Under the pieces are notes generated by a model that had not been told where the DNA came from, searched no databases, and saw only the letters and a program-made list of their open reading frames with translations. Positions 17,406 through 30,400 of a stretch of DNA of 64,000 bases are shown here, piece by piece. Origin of the DNA: CAVTPU01 sp963736695. Lineage in GTDB: Bacteria; Actinomycetota; Actinomycetes; Mycobacteriales; Micromonosporaceae. The stretch covers positions 3,245,100-3,309,099 of the forward strand of contig CAVTPU010000004.1 in the NCBI GenBank assembly GCA_963736695.1, in the 5' to 3' direction. Made by a program: the position numbers and the translations under genes. How positions within the stretch are numbered: the stretch's first letter is position 1; every line of letters starts with the position of its first letter.

Positions 17406-18428
17406 ATGTCGATCATCTCGTTGCCTCAAGAATACAATGAAGAGGATCTTTACATAGACCTCATGCGTATTTTCGGGCGTTCGCTCTATCTCAAGTGCGA
17501 GGGTTTCAATTTCGCTGGCTCCATCAAACTCAAGGCAGCCGCAGAAATGGTGACCGCCGCAGAGCGAGAGGGTCGTCTCACTCCCAGCTCAATTATTGTG
17601 GAGTCATCGTCGGGTAATCTCGGAATCGCTTTGAGCGTCATCGCCGCGAGTCGCGGATATCAATTCGTCTGTGTCGCCGACTCGCGGACCAGTCCCTCGG
17701 CGATCCGGACGATGGAGGCCTTCGGAAGCACGGTCCGGGTGATAGCCGACCCTGACCCAGTCGGCGGACTACTCGGCGCTCGGTTGAGCTATGTGCGTGA
17801 GCTTTGCGCCGGTGACAGCCGATATGTCTGGCTCAATCAATATACCAACCCGAACAACTGGAAGGCGCACTACCGGGTCACCGCACCCGCGATCGCGGCG
17901 AGCTTTCCGCACCTCGACGTGTTGTTCGTCGGAGCGGGCACGACCGGCACGCTCATGGGCTGCGCTCGCTATTTCCGGGAGTCGCGAGACACCGTGCGAG
18001 TGGTCGCTGTCGACAGTGTGGGCTCGGTGGCCTTCGGCGAGCCGGCCGCCCCCCGCATGATTCCCGGCCTCGGTGCCGGCGTCCGCCCACCCATGCTCGA
18101 CACCTCCTACATAGACGATGTCGTGCACATGCCCGAGGTGGAGACCGTGCGAACGTGTCACCGGTTGGTGCGGGCCGGCTTTCTGCTCGGCGGATCCACC
18201 GGCACGGTCATCAGCGGTGCCCTGTCCTGGCTCGCCGACAACGACCCCGACCGCCGGATGACCGCCGTCGCGATCTCGCCGGACCTCGGCGACCGCTATC
18301 TCGAGTCGGTCTATGAGAAGGGCTGGCTCATGCAGATGTACGGCGAGACCCTCGCCGACGTCCACAGCGCCGTCGCGATCCCCAGCCCATCGATTGATAG
18401 CGAACTCTCAGAGGCGGCCTTCGCCTAA
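17406..18428 (+). CDS. sbnA: SbnA-like PLP-dependent synthase (Dap synthesis)
   Basis: Fold-type II PLP enzyme of the cysteine synthase family, 340 residues. The PLP lysine is Lys41 in NFAGSIKLKAA; the phosphate-binding loops are SSSGNLGIAL and GAGTTGTLMG. SbnA joins O-phospho-L-serine and L-glutamate to give the intermediate that SbnB cleaves to Dap. The SbnB-SbnA pair in front of NRPS genes supports this over ordinary cysteine synthesis; the canonical PGGSVKDR loop of cysteine synthases is here FAGSIKLK. Start ATG 17406 follows GGGAG. The next gene, the large NRPS, begins 38 bases downstream. Confidence 0.87.
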   Translation: MSIISLPQEYNEEDLYIDLMRIFGRSLYLKCEGFNFAGSIKLKAAAEMVTAAEREGRLTPSSIIVESSSGNLGIALSVIAASRGYQFVCVADSRTSPSAIRTMEAFGSTVRVIADPDPVGGLLGARLSYVRELCAGDSRYVWLNQYTNPNNWKAHYRVTAPAIAASFPHLDVLFVGAGTTGTLMGCARYFRESRDTVRVVAVDSVGSVAFGEPAAPRMIPGLGAGVRPPMLDTSYIDDVVHMPEVETVRTCHRLVRAGFLLGGSTGTVISGALSWLADNDPDRRMTAVAISPDLGDRYLESVYEKGWLMQMYGETLADVHSAVAIPSPSIDSELSEAAFA

Positions 18429-18466
18429 GCGGGCGCCACCGGATTTTCTCAAGGAGCGGTTCAGTC

Positions 18467-21400
18467 ATGGCCAATGACCGTGAGGTCCTCCTCCCACTGT
18501 CCGCCGGACAGTTGGAGATGTGGAACGCGCAACAGTTCGATCCGGCCAACCCGATGTTCAACATGGGGGGTTGGCTCGACATTCGGGGACCGCTCGACGA
18601 GCGACTGTTCGAGTCCGCGATGGTTCAGGTCGTTCGGGAGAGCGACTGCCTGCGAGCTCGATTCGTTGACGACGTCGGCGTCGTGAGTCAGAGCCTCGAA
18701 CCGTTGACCGCGTCCCCGCTGGCGAGACTGGACCTGCGCGACGCCGCTGACCCGGAGAGTGCCGCGCGAGCGTGGGTTCTCGATGAGCTCGCTCGTCCCT
18801 TCGATATGGTCCGCCCACCGCTCTATCGCTTCTGTCTGGCGACGCTGTCGAACGATCGGTCGCTGCTGCTCGTCATCGTGCACCACGCGTTGTGGGACGC
18901 CTTCAGCGGTGGCCTCTTCGCTCAGCGACTCGCGATCATCTATTCCGCGGCGGCGCTTGGCCTGCCGGACCGTCAACCACCGCTGCCGGAGTTGCGCGCA
19001 CTCGTCGAGGATGAGCGGGAATACGCCCGGTCAGAGCGCTTCGGCCTCGACCGCGACTTCTGGGCCGACCGATTTCCGGAGACCCCTGAGCTGGTCAGTT
19101 GGTCGGACCGCCCCTTCGCCTCGGCGCACACCTTCCTGCGGGTCAGCGGAGAACTCGACGGCCCGGCCAGCGACCAACTACGGGAGGCCGCGTGGCGGTC
19201 GCGCGTGACGTGGCCCACCCTCGTCATCGCCGCGACGGCGCTCTATACCCACCGGGTGACGGGGGTGCGCGATGTTCTGTTGACGCTGCCCGTCAACGGC
19301 CGTGTGGGGGCGGTAGCCCGGGCGACGCCGGGCATGCGCGCCAACTTCCTGCCACTTCCCGTGTCGTTCGATCCGACGCTGACCCGGGATCGGCTACTAC
19401 GCGACGTCGCCGACGCGGTCGGAGCCACGCTCAAACGGCAGCGTTATCGCGGTGACCTGGTTCGCCGGCACATGGGGGTGGCCGGCGATGACCAACGGCC
19501 ATTCGGCCCGTCCATCAACGTCGTGCCCTACGGTTCGGAGTTTCGCTTCGGCCCATGCCTGGCCACCATGCATGAGATCTCCAGTGGGCCGGTCAACGAC
19601 CTGCAGATCACCGCGTTTGAGACGGCCACCGCGACGATCGGGATCAACTTCACCGCTAACCCGCTCCTCTATTCGGAGGACGAGTTGGCGGCGCACCGGC
19701 GACGGTTCGCGACACTCCTCAACGGGCTATGCGACGCGGCACCCGACGCGGCGGTCAGCCAACTCGATGTCGTGGACGAGGCGGAATACCACCAGGTTCT
19801 CGTCGAGTGGAACCAGACCGAACGGTTCGGTGGTTTCGCCGGAGTCGTCGAACGAATCCGTTCGGTGGCCTGGGAACGCCCGCAGGCGCCCGCCATCGAA
19901 GACGGCGACGCGGTGGTCACCTACGCCGAGCTGGTGGGGCGGGCGAGTGCGGTGACTCGTGGGCTTCGCGATCGCGGCGTCGGCCCGGAGACACTCGTCG
20001 GAATCCTCGGCGATCCCGGGGCGCGTTTCATCGCCAACGCCCTGGGGGTGATCGGATCCGGAGCCGCGTTCGTGCCGTTGGACCCCGGGGCGCCGATCGC
20101 CCGCACCGCCGGATTGATCCGCGACAACGGAATCAGGATGCTGCTCGTCGGTCCGGAGTGCGCGGAGGTGGCCAGTGAAGTCGTGGCCAGTGGCCTCGCC
20201 GCGACTGCCGCGTCGCCGGTCGAGCTGTTGGTCACCGACGACCACGCTGACCCCGACGACGATCTGGCACCGTTGGTGGGTCGCGAGGATGACCTCGCCT
20301 ATGTCATCTTCACCTCCGGCTCGACCGGCCAGCCCAAGGGGGCGATGGTTCACCGGCGGGGCATGGTCAACCATCTGCTCGCGAAGGTCGAGGACCTCTA
20401 TCTCTCCGCCGCCGACCGGATTGTGCAGAACGCGCCGCTCACCTTTGACATCGCCATATGGCAGATGTTCGCGGCGCTCATCGTCGGCGGCGTGACGCGG
20501 GTGGTGCCAAGGACGGTCGCTGCGGACCCCGACCAGTTGCTGTCGATCGTCGCGGATGACCGGGTGAGCGTTCTGGAAGTGGTTCCGTCGTTGCTGCGAG
20601 CGGCGTTGGACAACGTCGACGCGGGGGCCCCGATGGTCGCCCTGCCCGAGTTGCGGTGGATGGTGGTCACCGGAGAGGCGTTGCCGCCCGACTTGTGCCT
20701 GCGGTGGATCTCGCGCTATCCGGGCATTCCGCTGGTCAACGCGTACGGGCCGACCGAGTGTTCTGACGACGTGACGCACGCGTTCATCTCCGAACCGGGC
20801 GATCTGCCCGATGGCCGGGTGGCCATCGGCCGCGCGGTCCGCAACACGTCGCTCTACGTTCTCGACGACGGGCTTCGGCCCGTGCCACCGGGTGGCGCCG
20901 GCGAACTCTATGTCGGCGGGGTCGGCGTTGGCCGCGGATATCTGCGCGATCGTTCAAAGACCGCGTTGGCCTTCGTCGCCGACCCGTTCGCCATGGGCTC
21001 GGGCGCGCGGATGTATCGCACCGGTGACCGGGTCCGGTCGCGACTGGATGGGCAGTTCGAGTTCGTCGAACGCCGCGACCATCAGGTGAAGATTCGGGGC
21101 CACCGCATCGAGCTCGGTGAGGTGGAGAGCGGGCTGCGTGGCCTGCCCGGAGTGTCTGACGTCGCGGTCGACGTGCGGACCGACGCGCAGGGCAACAAAC
21201 GCCTCGTGGCCTATGTGGTCGCCCGCGACACCACGCGCCTGCGGGCGATGGCGGCCGAGGTCCTGCCGGGATATATGGTGCCGGCCGTCTTCGTCGACAT
21301 GGACGCGTTGCCGTTGACTGCCAACGGAAAGCTCAACCGCAAGGCATTGCCGGAGCCGACCATTCAAGCCACTGCGGGACGCGCCCCACAGACCCCGACG

Positions 21401-24400
21401 GAACGAATCCTGCGGGATCTCTTCGCACAGGTGCTCGGCGCGCCACAGGTCGGTGTCGACGACAGTTTCTTCGACCTCGGCGGCGACAGCATCAGCTCGA
21501 TCCAACTCGTGAGTCAGGCGCGCCGGGCCGGGCTGCTCATCACCCCACAGGAGATCTTCCGAGCCAAGACCGTCAGCGGTCTGGCTGCGGTCGCGGGCCG
21601 GGTCGCCGCGGCCACGCCCGCAGTTGCGCGCGACGTCGTCGGTCCGGTTCCCGCGACGCCCATCATGCGATGGTTGCATCACAACCGCATGCCCATCGAG
21701 ACCTTTCACCAGTCCACCGTGCTGCAGGTGCCGGCCGGTCTCGCCGCCGCCGACCTCCTCGCCGCGCTCCAGGCCGTCATCGACCACCACGACATGGTGC
21801 GCACCCGCTTGTCGGGCCCGGTCGACGACTGGGTGCTCGATGTGACGGCGATGGGCGCCGTGCGCGCCGACGACCTGCTGCACCGAGTCGACGCGCGGGA
21901 CGCCGACGACGCCCAGATCGCCGACGAGACGACACGTCAGACGCGATCGGCGATCGGCCGGCTGGCGCCAGCTGAGGCAGTGATGCTCCAGGCGACGTGG
22001 CTCGACTGCGGCGCCGAACGACCGGGGCGACTCATTCTCGTCATGCACCACCTCGTGGTCGACGGTGTCTCCTGGCGAATCCTCATCGGCGACCTCGAGG
22101 CGGCCTGGGTCGCCGCGTCGACCGGAGCGGCCGTCGTCCTCGACGCCGTCGGCACCTCGTTTCGGGAGTGGAGCGAACTGCTCGCGGCCGATGCGATCGC
22201 CGACCGGGTCGACGAGGTGGAACTGTGGTCAGAGGTCTCTGGGCAGGCCGACCCGCGACTCGGATCCCGTCGTCTCGACCCCCAACGTGACGTGCGGGGC
22301 ACCGCCGGCCGGGTGGAGACCGTCCTGCCGCCCGCCCTCACCGAGCTGTTGTTGACCAGGGTCCCGGCGGCGTTTCACGCCGGCGTCAACGACGTGTTGT
22401 TGACCGCGTTGGCGTTGGCCGTCGCCGACTGGCGAGGCGACGGGGCCGGGGTGCTCATCGGTTTGGAGGGACACGGCCGGGAACAGTTCCGCGCCGACGT
22501 GGACCTTTCGCGCACAGTCGGCTGGTTCACCACCGTCTTCCCGGTCTTTCTCGCCCCCGGCGAGGTGAAGTTCGCCGATGTCGTCGAGGGCGGCGCGGGT
22601 GCCGGCTCGGCGCTCAAGCGGGTCAAGGAGCAGCTGCGACGCCTGCCCGACCACGGACTCGGGTTCGGCATGCTGCGCTTCCTCAATCCGGAGACCGCCT
22701 CGGCGCTCGCCGGACACCCGGCTCCCCAGATCGGGTTCAACTATCTCGGCCGGTTCACCACCGCACAGGCCCAGAACTGGGCCATTGTGGACGGTGCCGG
22801 GGCGCTCGGCGAGGATGGCGACCCGACCATGCCGCTGCCATATGTGCTTGACGTCAACGCCGTCACCGAGGACGGTCCGGACGGGCCACGACTCTCGGCT
22901 ACCTGGTCGTGGGCGGGGGAGATCCTCGCCGAGACCGACGTGCGGGCCATCGCCGATCGGTGGGTTCAGGCGCTCTCCGGCCTGAGCCGGCACGCGCAGT
23001 CCGAGGCCGCCGGCGGACACACTCCGTCGGACTTCCCGCTCGTCACCGTCGACCAGGCGGAGATTGAGCGGTTGGAGGCGGCCTATCCGCAGCTGAGCGA
23101 CGTGCTGCCACTCGCCCCGCTGCAGGAGGGAATGCTCTTCCACACCACCTATGACGAGCAGACCCTCGACGTCTACAACGTGCAGTTGGTCGTCGACCTC
23201 GCCGGTGAGATCGATGTGCTCGCGTTGAAGGCGGCCTCGGCGGCGTTGCTGCGCCGACACCCGAACGTCGCGGCGGCGTTCGGCTACACGGCCACCGGTG
23301 CGCCGGTGCAGGTGCTCACCGGGTCGAGCGCGCCCACGTGGCACGAGTGCGACCTGTCGACGCTGGGAGCGGCCGAGAGGCGGGCCGAGCTCGACCGGCT
23401 GACCGACGAGGACCGCACGCGCCGGTTCGACCTGAGCCGGCCGCCCCTCATGCGGTCGACTCTGATCAAGCTGGCCGCCGACCGACACCGGTTCTTGCTG
23501 ACCAACCACCACATCGTCTCCGACGGCGCGTCGATGCCGGTGGCGCTGAGCGAATTCTTCGCGGTCTATCGGCAGGGCGGCGTCGACCGACTGCCCCGTC
23601 CGGCCGCATATCACAGCTATCTGGCGTGGCTGGCGGCCCAGGACAGCGACGCGGCGCGCGAGGCCTGGCGTGGCTCACTGGCCGGACTTGAGGCGCCGAC
23701 ATTGGTCGCCGTCCACGCCGACGCCGCCGTGGGACAGCTGCCCCAGCAGGTCACCATCGAGCTCACCGACGAGCTCACCGCCGCGCTCGGCGCGTGGGCG
23801 CGTCGGCACGGGGTCACCATGGCCACGGTCTTTCAGGGAGTCTGGGCGCTGCTGCTCGCCGGCCACACTGGACAGACCGACATCGTCTTCGGCAGCACCG
23901 TCGCCGGACGCTCGCCCGAGGTGGCCGGCATCGAGTCGATGGTCGGCATGTTCATCAACACCGTGCCTGTGCGGCATCGGATCGATCCGGCGGAGACGTT
24001 CGCGCGGATGCTCGTCCGACTCCAGGACGAGCAGGCGGGGCTCATGTCCCACCATCATCTCGGCCTCGCCGAGATCCAACAGGCCGCCGGACTCGGGGCA
24101 CTATTCGACACGGTCGTCGTCGTCGAAAACCAGATGGTCGACCTCGATGCCGTGCGTCACCTCGGAGACAACCTGCGGGTCGTCAATCTGGAGACCCGCG
24201 ACACCACCCACTATCCGATCAGTCTGTTGGTGGTGCCCGGACGACGTCTGCGGCTCCGATTGGACTATCTGCCGCAGGTGTTCGCCGCCGCCGAGATCGA
24301 CCGGCTCGCCGACCGCCTGCGCCGCCTGTCGGCCGCCGTGGTGGGCGAGGACCGGCCGGTCGCCCGCGTCGACGTGCTCGACCCCGGCGAGCGGGCCCGG

Positions 24401-27400
24401 GTGCTCGCACTGGGGGGCGGAGCGGTTCGACCGGTTCCGTCGGGCACGGTCCCCGAGCTTTTCGAAGCGCAGGTACGGCGTACACCCGAGTCGGTTGCCT
24501 TGGTCTTCGGCGACGTCTCGTTGACCTATGCCGAGCTCAACGACCGGGTGAATCGGCTCGCGAGGCTGCTCATCGGCGCGGGCGTCGGCCCGGGCGACAT
24601 CGTGGCCCTGATGGTCTCGCGCTCGGTGGAGACCATCGTGGCGCTTCTCGCCGTGCTCAAGGCCGGTGCGGCCTATCTGCCGGTCGACCCCAACTATCCG
24701 GCCGAGCGGATCACCTATCTCATCGACGACGCCCGGCCGGCCTTGCTGATCACCAACGGTGTCCAGGTCGAGGCGGAGATCGACGCCACCGTGCCGATCC
24801 TGTTGGTCGGCGCCCCGGCGACGCGGCACGCGTTGGCCGATCTGGCCGGTTCGAACCCGTGTGACGAGGAGCGGGTCCGGCCACTGTCCGAACGCGACGC
24901 CGCATACGTCATCTATACCTCGGGGTCAACCGGGCGGCCCAAGGGCGTCGTCGTCGAGCACGCGAGTGTCAGTCGTCTCGTGACCGACCAGATCGAACGT
25001 TTCGCGGTGGGCTCGCAGACCCGGCTGCTGCAGTTCGCGTCGTTGAGTTTCGACGCCGCGGCGTGGGAGATCGCCACCGCGCTGTTGTGCGGCGGCCAAC
25101 TCATCCTGGCCACCGACGACGATCGGCAGCCCGGCGCCCCGCTGGCTGCGCTCATTCATCGTCACGGGGTCAACCTGGTGAGCCTGCCGCCCAGCGTCGT
25201 CGGGGTCTTCCCCGCGGAGACGACGTTGCCCCAGGACCTCACGTTCATCGTGGCCGGCGAGGCCTGCCCGCCGGAGCTGGTGGCGCGCTGGGCCAACGAA
25301 CGCAAGATGATCAACGCGTACGGGCCGACCGAAGCGACCGTCTGCGTGACGATGAGCGATCCGTTGACCGCCGAGCGTCGCCCACCGATCGGTCGCCCTC
25401 TGGCCAACAGTCGTCTCTATGTGCTCGACGGAGCGCTGCGGCCGGTCGGCGTGGGCGTCGTCGGCGAGCTCTATATCGGTGGCCCACAGGTGGCCCGGGG
25501 ATATCTCGACCGTCCGGGCCTGACCGCGCAACGGTTCGTGGCCGATCCGTTCAGCTCCATCCCCGGTGCCCGGGTCTATCGCACCGGTGACCTCGTGCGG
25601 TGGACCGAGGACGGACAGCTCGACTACGTCGGGCGCGGCGACGACCAGGTGAAGATCCGCGGCTTCCGGATCGAGCTCGGCGAGATCGAGGCCGCCGTGC
25701 GATCGGCCGCCGCGGCCACTCAGGTGGCAGTCATCGTGCGCGAGGACCGGCCGGGCGACCGTCGGCTCGTCGCCTATGTCGTCCCCGAGACGAGAACCCC
25801 CGAACCGAGCGAGGTGCGGGCGGGCGTCGCGGCGGCGCTGCCCGAACACATGGTGCCGGCCGCCATCGTCACCGTGGCCGCTCTTCCCCTGACCGCCAAC
25901 GGGAAACTCGACCGAGCGGCGTTGCCGGAGCCCGCCTATGGCAGCGGCGCTCCGTCCCGCCCACCGGCGACCGAGGCTGAGCGGCTGCTCTGCGACCTCT
26001 TCGCCGAGATCCTCGGGGTCGGCGAGGTCGGCGTCGACGCCAACTTCTTCGCCCTTGGCGGACACTCGCTGCTCGCCACCCGACTGATCAGCAGGCTTCG
26101 CTCGATCCAGGGTGTGGAGCTGCCCGTACGGGCGCTGTTTGAATCGCCGACACCGCAAGCCCTGGCTCGTCAGCTCACGTCGGGGTCGACCATCCGGCCC
26201 GCGCTGGTGGCGCACACGCGCCCCGATCAGCTGCCGTTGTCGTTCGCGCAGCAACGACTGTGGTTCCTCAATGAGCTCGAAGGCCCCAGCCCCACCTACA
26301 ACATCCCGACTGCGGTTCGGCTCTCCGGTCCGCTCGACCGGGCGGCGCTGGCGCAGGCCATCACCGACGTCTGCGTCAGGCACGAGGCGCTGCGGACGGT
26401 CTTTCCTGAGGACGACGGGCACCCGCGGCAATCGATCCTCGAACCCGGCTCGCTGCCGGCCATCCTCAGCGTGGTCGAGCATGTGGCCGGCGACCTCGAC
26501 GAGGCGATCATCGCCGCCGCGGCCCGTGGCTTCGACATCGCCGCCGAGGTGCCGGTGCGGGCCACCTTGTTCGCGGCCGAACCGCACGAGCACGTGCTGC
26601 TGGTGGTGCAGCACCACGTTGCCGGTGACGCCTGGTCGCTGGCACCGTTCTATCGCGATCTGGCCGTCGCCTACGCCGCGCGGTGTGCGGGCCGGATGCC
26701 GGACTTCTCCGAGCTGCCGGTGCAATACGCCGACTACGCGTTGTGGCAACGTGAACTGCTCGGTGACGAGTCCGACCCGCAGAGCCTGGCCGCCGGACAA
26801 TTGACCTTCTGGCGCGAGACGCTGGCGAATCTGCCAGCCCAGATCGATCTGCCCCTTGACCGGCCCCGGCCAGCCGTCGCCACCTACGCCGGCGACCTGG
26901 TGGAGTTGCGGCTCTCCGCCGCGATTCATCGGGAGATCTCCGCGCTCGCCCGATCGTGCGGCGCGACGGTGTTCATGGTGCTGCAGGCCGCACTCGCCGC
27001 ACTGCTCACCAAGCTCGGCGCGGGAACGGACATCCCACTCGGCACGCCGATCGCCGGTCGAACCGACGAGGCACTCGACGATCTCGTCGGGTTCTTTATC
27101 AACACGCTGGTGTTGCGGTGCGACACCTCAGGAGACCCGACCTTCCGGCAGCTCGTCGAGCGGACCCGCGATGTCGACCTCGCCGCCTACGCCCATCAGG
27201 ACGCGCCGTTCGAGCGAGTGGTCGAGGCCGTCAAACCGGTGCGCTCCATGGCCCAGCAGCCGCTCTTTCAGGTGATGATCTCGCTGAACAACACCGCCGG
27301 GGTGCGCGTCGACTTGGCGGAGCTGCGGGGCGAGCTGATTGCCGTGCCAACCGGAACGGCCAAGTTCGACCTGTCGTTCGACCTCACCGAGTCGATGGAC

Positions 27401-30400
27401 GACGACGGACTGCCGGCCGGCGTCGGCGGCTACATCGAATACAGCACCGACCTGTTCGACAAATCCACAGTGGAGCGGATCGCCGGTCTGCTCGGCCAAC
27501 TCGTCGAGCGGGCGGTGGCCGCGCCGGACGAGCCGCTGCGCCGGCTCAGCCCGCTCACCACAGCCGATCGGCACCGGCTGCTGATCGAGTGGAACGACAC
27601 GGCGCGGTCCGATCCCGACGCGGCCGGGCTGGCCGACCTCATCGAGGCGCAGGTGCGGCGGACCCCTGACGCGCCCGCGGTGGTCTCCGGCGGTGTCACG
27701 CTCACCTTTGGCGAGCTCAACGAGCGTGTGAACCGGTTGGCGCGCACCCTGGTGACCTGCGGGGTCGGACCGGATCGGGTCGTCGCGATCGCGTTGCCCC
27801 GGTCGGCGGAGCTGATCATCGCGGCGCTCGCGGTCATCAAGGCCGGGGCGGCATATCTGCCGCTCGACCTCAACTATCCGGCGAACCGGATCGCCTTCAT
27901 GCTCGACGACGCGGCGCCGGCACTCGTGGTGACCACCAGCGAGATCGCCGCGACCAGAGCCGATCTGAACGCCGTCGCGCAACTTGTCGTCGACGACCCG
28001 GCGGTCGAGCTCGACCTGCGCTGTCAGCGGTCGGCCGATGTGGTCGCATGCGACCTGATCGGCATTCGCTCCCCGGAGCACGTGGCCTATGTCATCTATA
28101 CCTCCGGCTCGACCGGGCAGCCCAAGGGCGTGATGGTGACTCACGGCGCCATGGTCAACTTGCTGCGGGACATGTGTCGCCGGGTCGGTGTGTCGCCGGG
28201 CGACCGGTGGCTGGCGGTCGCGACATTCGGGTTCGACATCTCCAACCTGGAGATCTTCGCCCCGCTCCTGACCGGCGCGACGCTGATCTTCACCGACGCC
28301 GATGAGGCGCGCGATCCCGGTGCGCTCGTCGCCCGAGTCGTCGAACACGCGGTGACGATCATGCAGGCCACCCCGACCCATTGGCAGGCGGTGCTGGCGA
28401 CCGACGGCGTCGACCTCAGCGGAGTTCGGGTGATCACCGGCGGGGAGGCGTGCAGTGCCGATCTCGCCGCCGAATTGCGGTCGGCGGCGGCCAGTGTGCT
28501 CAACGGATATGGCCCGACGGAGACAACGATCTATTCGACGGCCGGTCCGGTGACCGGTGAGCGCGTCGGCGCTCCGACCATCGGCCGGCCCATGGACAAC
28601 ACCCGGGTCTATGTGCTCGACGATGACCTCAACCTGGCGCCAATCGGCGTCGTCGGCCACCTCTTCATCGCGGGAGCCGGCCTTGCCCGGGGCTATCTGG
28701 GCCGACAGGACCTGACCGCGGACCGGTTCGTCGCCGACCCCTTCGGGGATCGGCCGGGAGGCCGGATGTATCGCACCGGAGACCTCGCGGCCTGGACCGC
28801 GGACGGCGAGTTGCGCTTCATCGGTCGGGCGGACCGCCAGGTGAAACTTCGTGGCTTCCGCATCGAGCTGCCGGAGATCGAGGCTGTGCTCCGTTCGCAC
28901 CCCGACGTCGCTGACGCGGTGGCGATGGTTCGCGAAGACCGGCCGGGTCAGCGGCGTCTGGTCGGCTATGTCGTCGCCGACGATTCCGTCGACTGTGGAC
29001 CGATTGGCCTCGACTCGGCGGCACTGCGAGCCCACGCGGCCGCCGCGCTGCCGGAATATATGGTGCCGGCGATGCTGGTCTCGCTGCCGGCCCTGCCGAT
29101 GACCAGCAATGGCAAGGTCGACCAGAACGCACTGCCCGCGCCGACCCAGCACGAGCAGGCATCGGTGACCCGGGACCCGATCGGAGTCGAGAAGACGCTG
29201 CACGCGATCTTCGTCGAGGTGCTGGGCGTGCCGCATGTCGGCGTCGATGACAGCTTCTTTGACCTCGGCGGCGACAGCATCATGACGATCCAGTTGGTCA
29301 GTCGGGCCCGAAAGCACGGCCTGCGGATCAGTCCACGTGACGTCTTTGCGCATCAGACCATCGGCGCGCTCGCGCGGCTCGACGACCAACCGGCCGCCGT
29401 CGCGGCAGACCCGGTCGACGGCGTCGGCCCCGTGCCGATCACCCCGATCGTGGCCGGCCTGCGGGCCAAAGGCGGTGGCTTCGAGGCATATCACCAGGCG
29501 ATGGTGCTGCACACCCCGGTCGGGGTCGATGGTGAACTTCTCACCGCCGCACTGCACCGCCTCACCCACCATCACGACGCGCTGCGTCTGGTTCTCACCC
29601 GCACGACCGACGACTGGGCGCTGCGAGTGGCGCCACCCGAGCCCGCCGGCCCGATCGTGACCACTGTGGATGCGCGGCAGGCGAGCGCGCCCGAACTGCG
29701 TCGGCTCGTCGGCGAGCACAGGGTGGCCGCGTCCGGCCGACTCGACCCCGAGCGTGGAGTCGTCTTGCAGGCCGTCTGGTTCGATCTAGGCTCCGAACGC
29801 GCCGGTCGCCTCCTGCTGGTCATCCACCACATGGCGGTCGACGGAGTGTCGTGGCAGATCATCATCGATGACCTCGCGCAGATCGCCGAGGCGCTGCGGC
29901 GCGGCGAAGAGCCGACGGTGCCGTCGGTCGGGACTCCGTTGCGATCATGGGCCGCTCTGCTGCACACAGAGGCCGCCGTCGCGGCCCGGGTGGCGGAGCT
30001 GCCGGTGTGGACCGGTGTCCTCACGCACCCCGATCCGCTGGTGGGCAAACGGTCTCTCGACCCGGTCGTCGACCTCGCGTCAACCGCGCGCAGCTGGGAA
30101 GTGATGCTGCCCGCGGAGCGCACCAAAGATCTGTTGACGACAGTCGTCTCCACCCTCCGGGTGGGGGTACGCGACGCGCTGCTGACCGCGCTCGCGCTCG
30201 CGATCGGCGGTTATCGAACCGATCACGGGCTCGGCGAGGCGACCGGCGTCCGGGTGATGCTCGAGGGTCACGGTCGCGAACAACTGCGACCCGACATCGA
30301 TCTGACCCGAACCGTCGGCTGGTTCACCACGGAATTTCCGGTGCTCGTCGACCCCGGTCACGTCGATGAGGGGGAGATCGTCGATGGTGGGCCATCGCTC

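Noticed and set aside
16342..18428. Siderophore (staphyloferrin B-like) cluster suggested by SbnB/SbnA
   Set aside because: No IucA/IucC-type synthetase, decarboxylase, iron transporter or iron-box is seen; the genes lead into NRPSs and a PKS, so Dap supply for a peptide fits better.
24926..29719. Very long minus-strand open frames opposite the NRPS (667 and 863 residues)
   Set aside because: They mirror the coding strand of clear NRPS domains; their protein sequences are His/Arg/Gly/Asp-rich shadows with no motifs.
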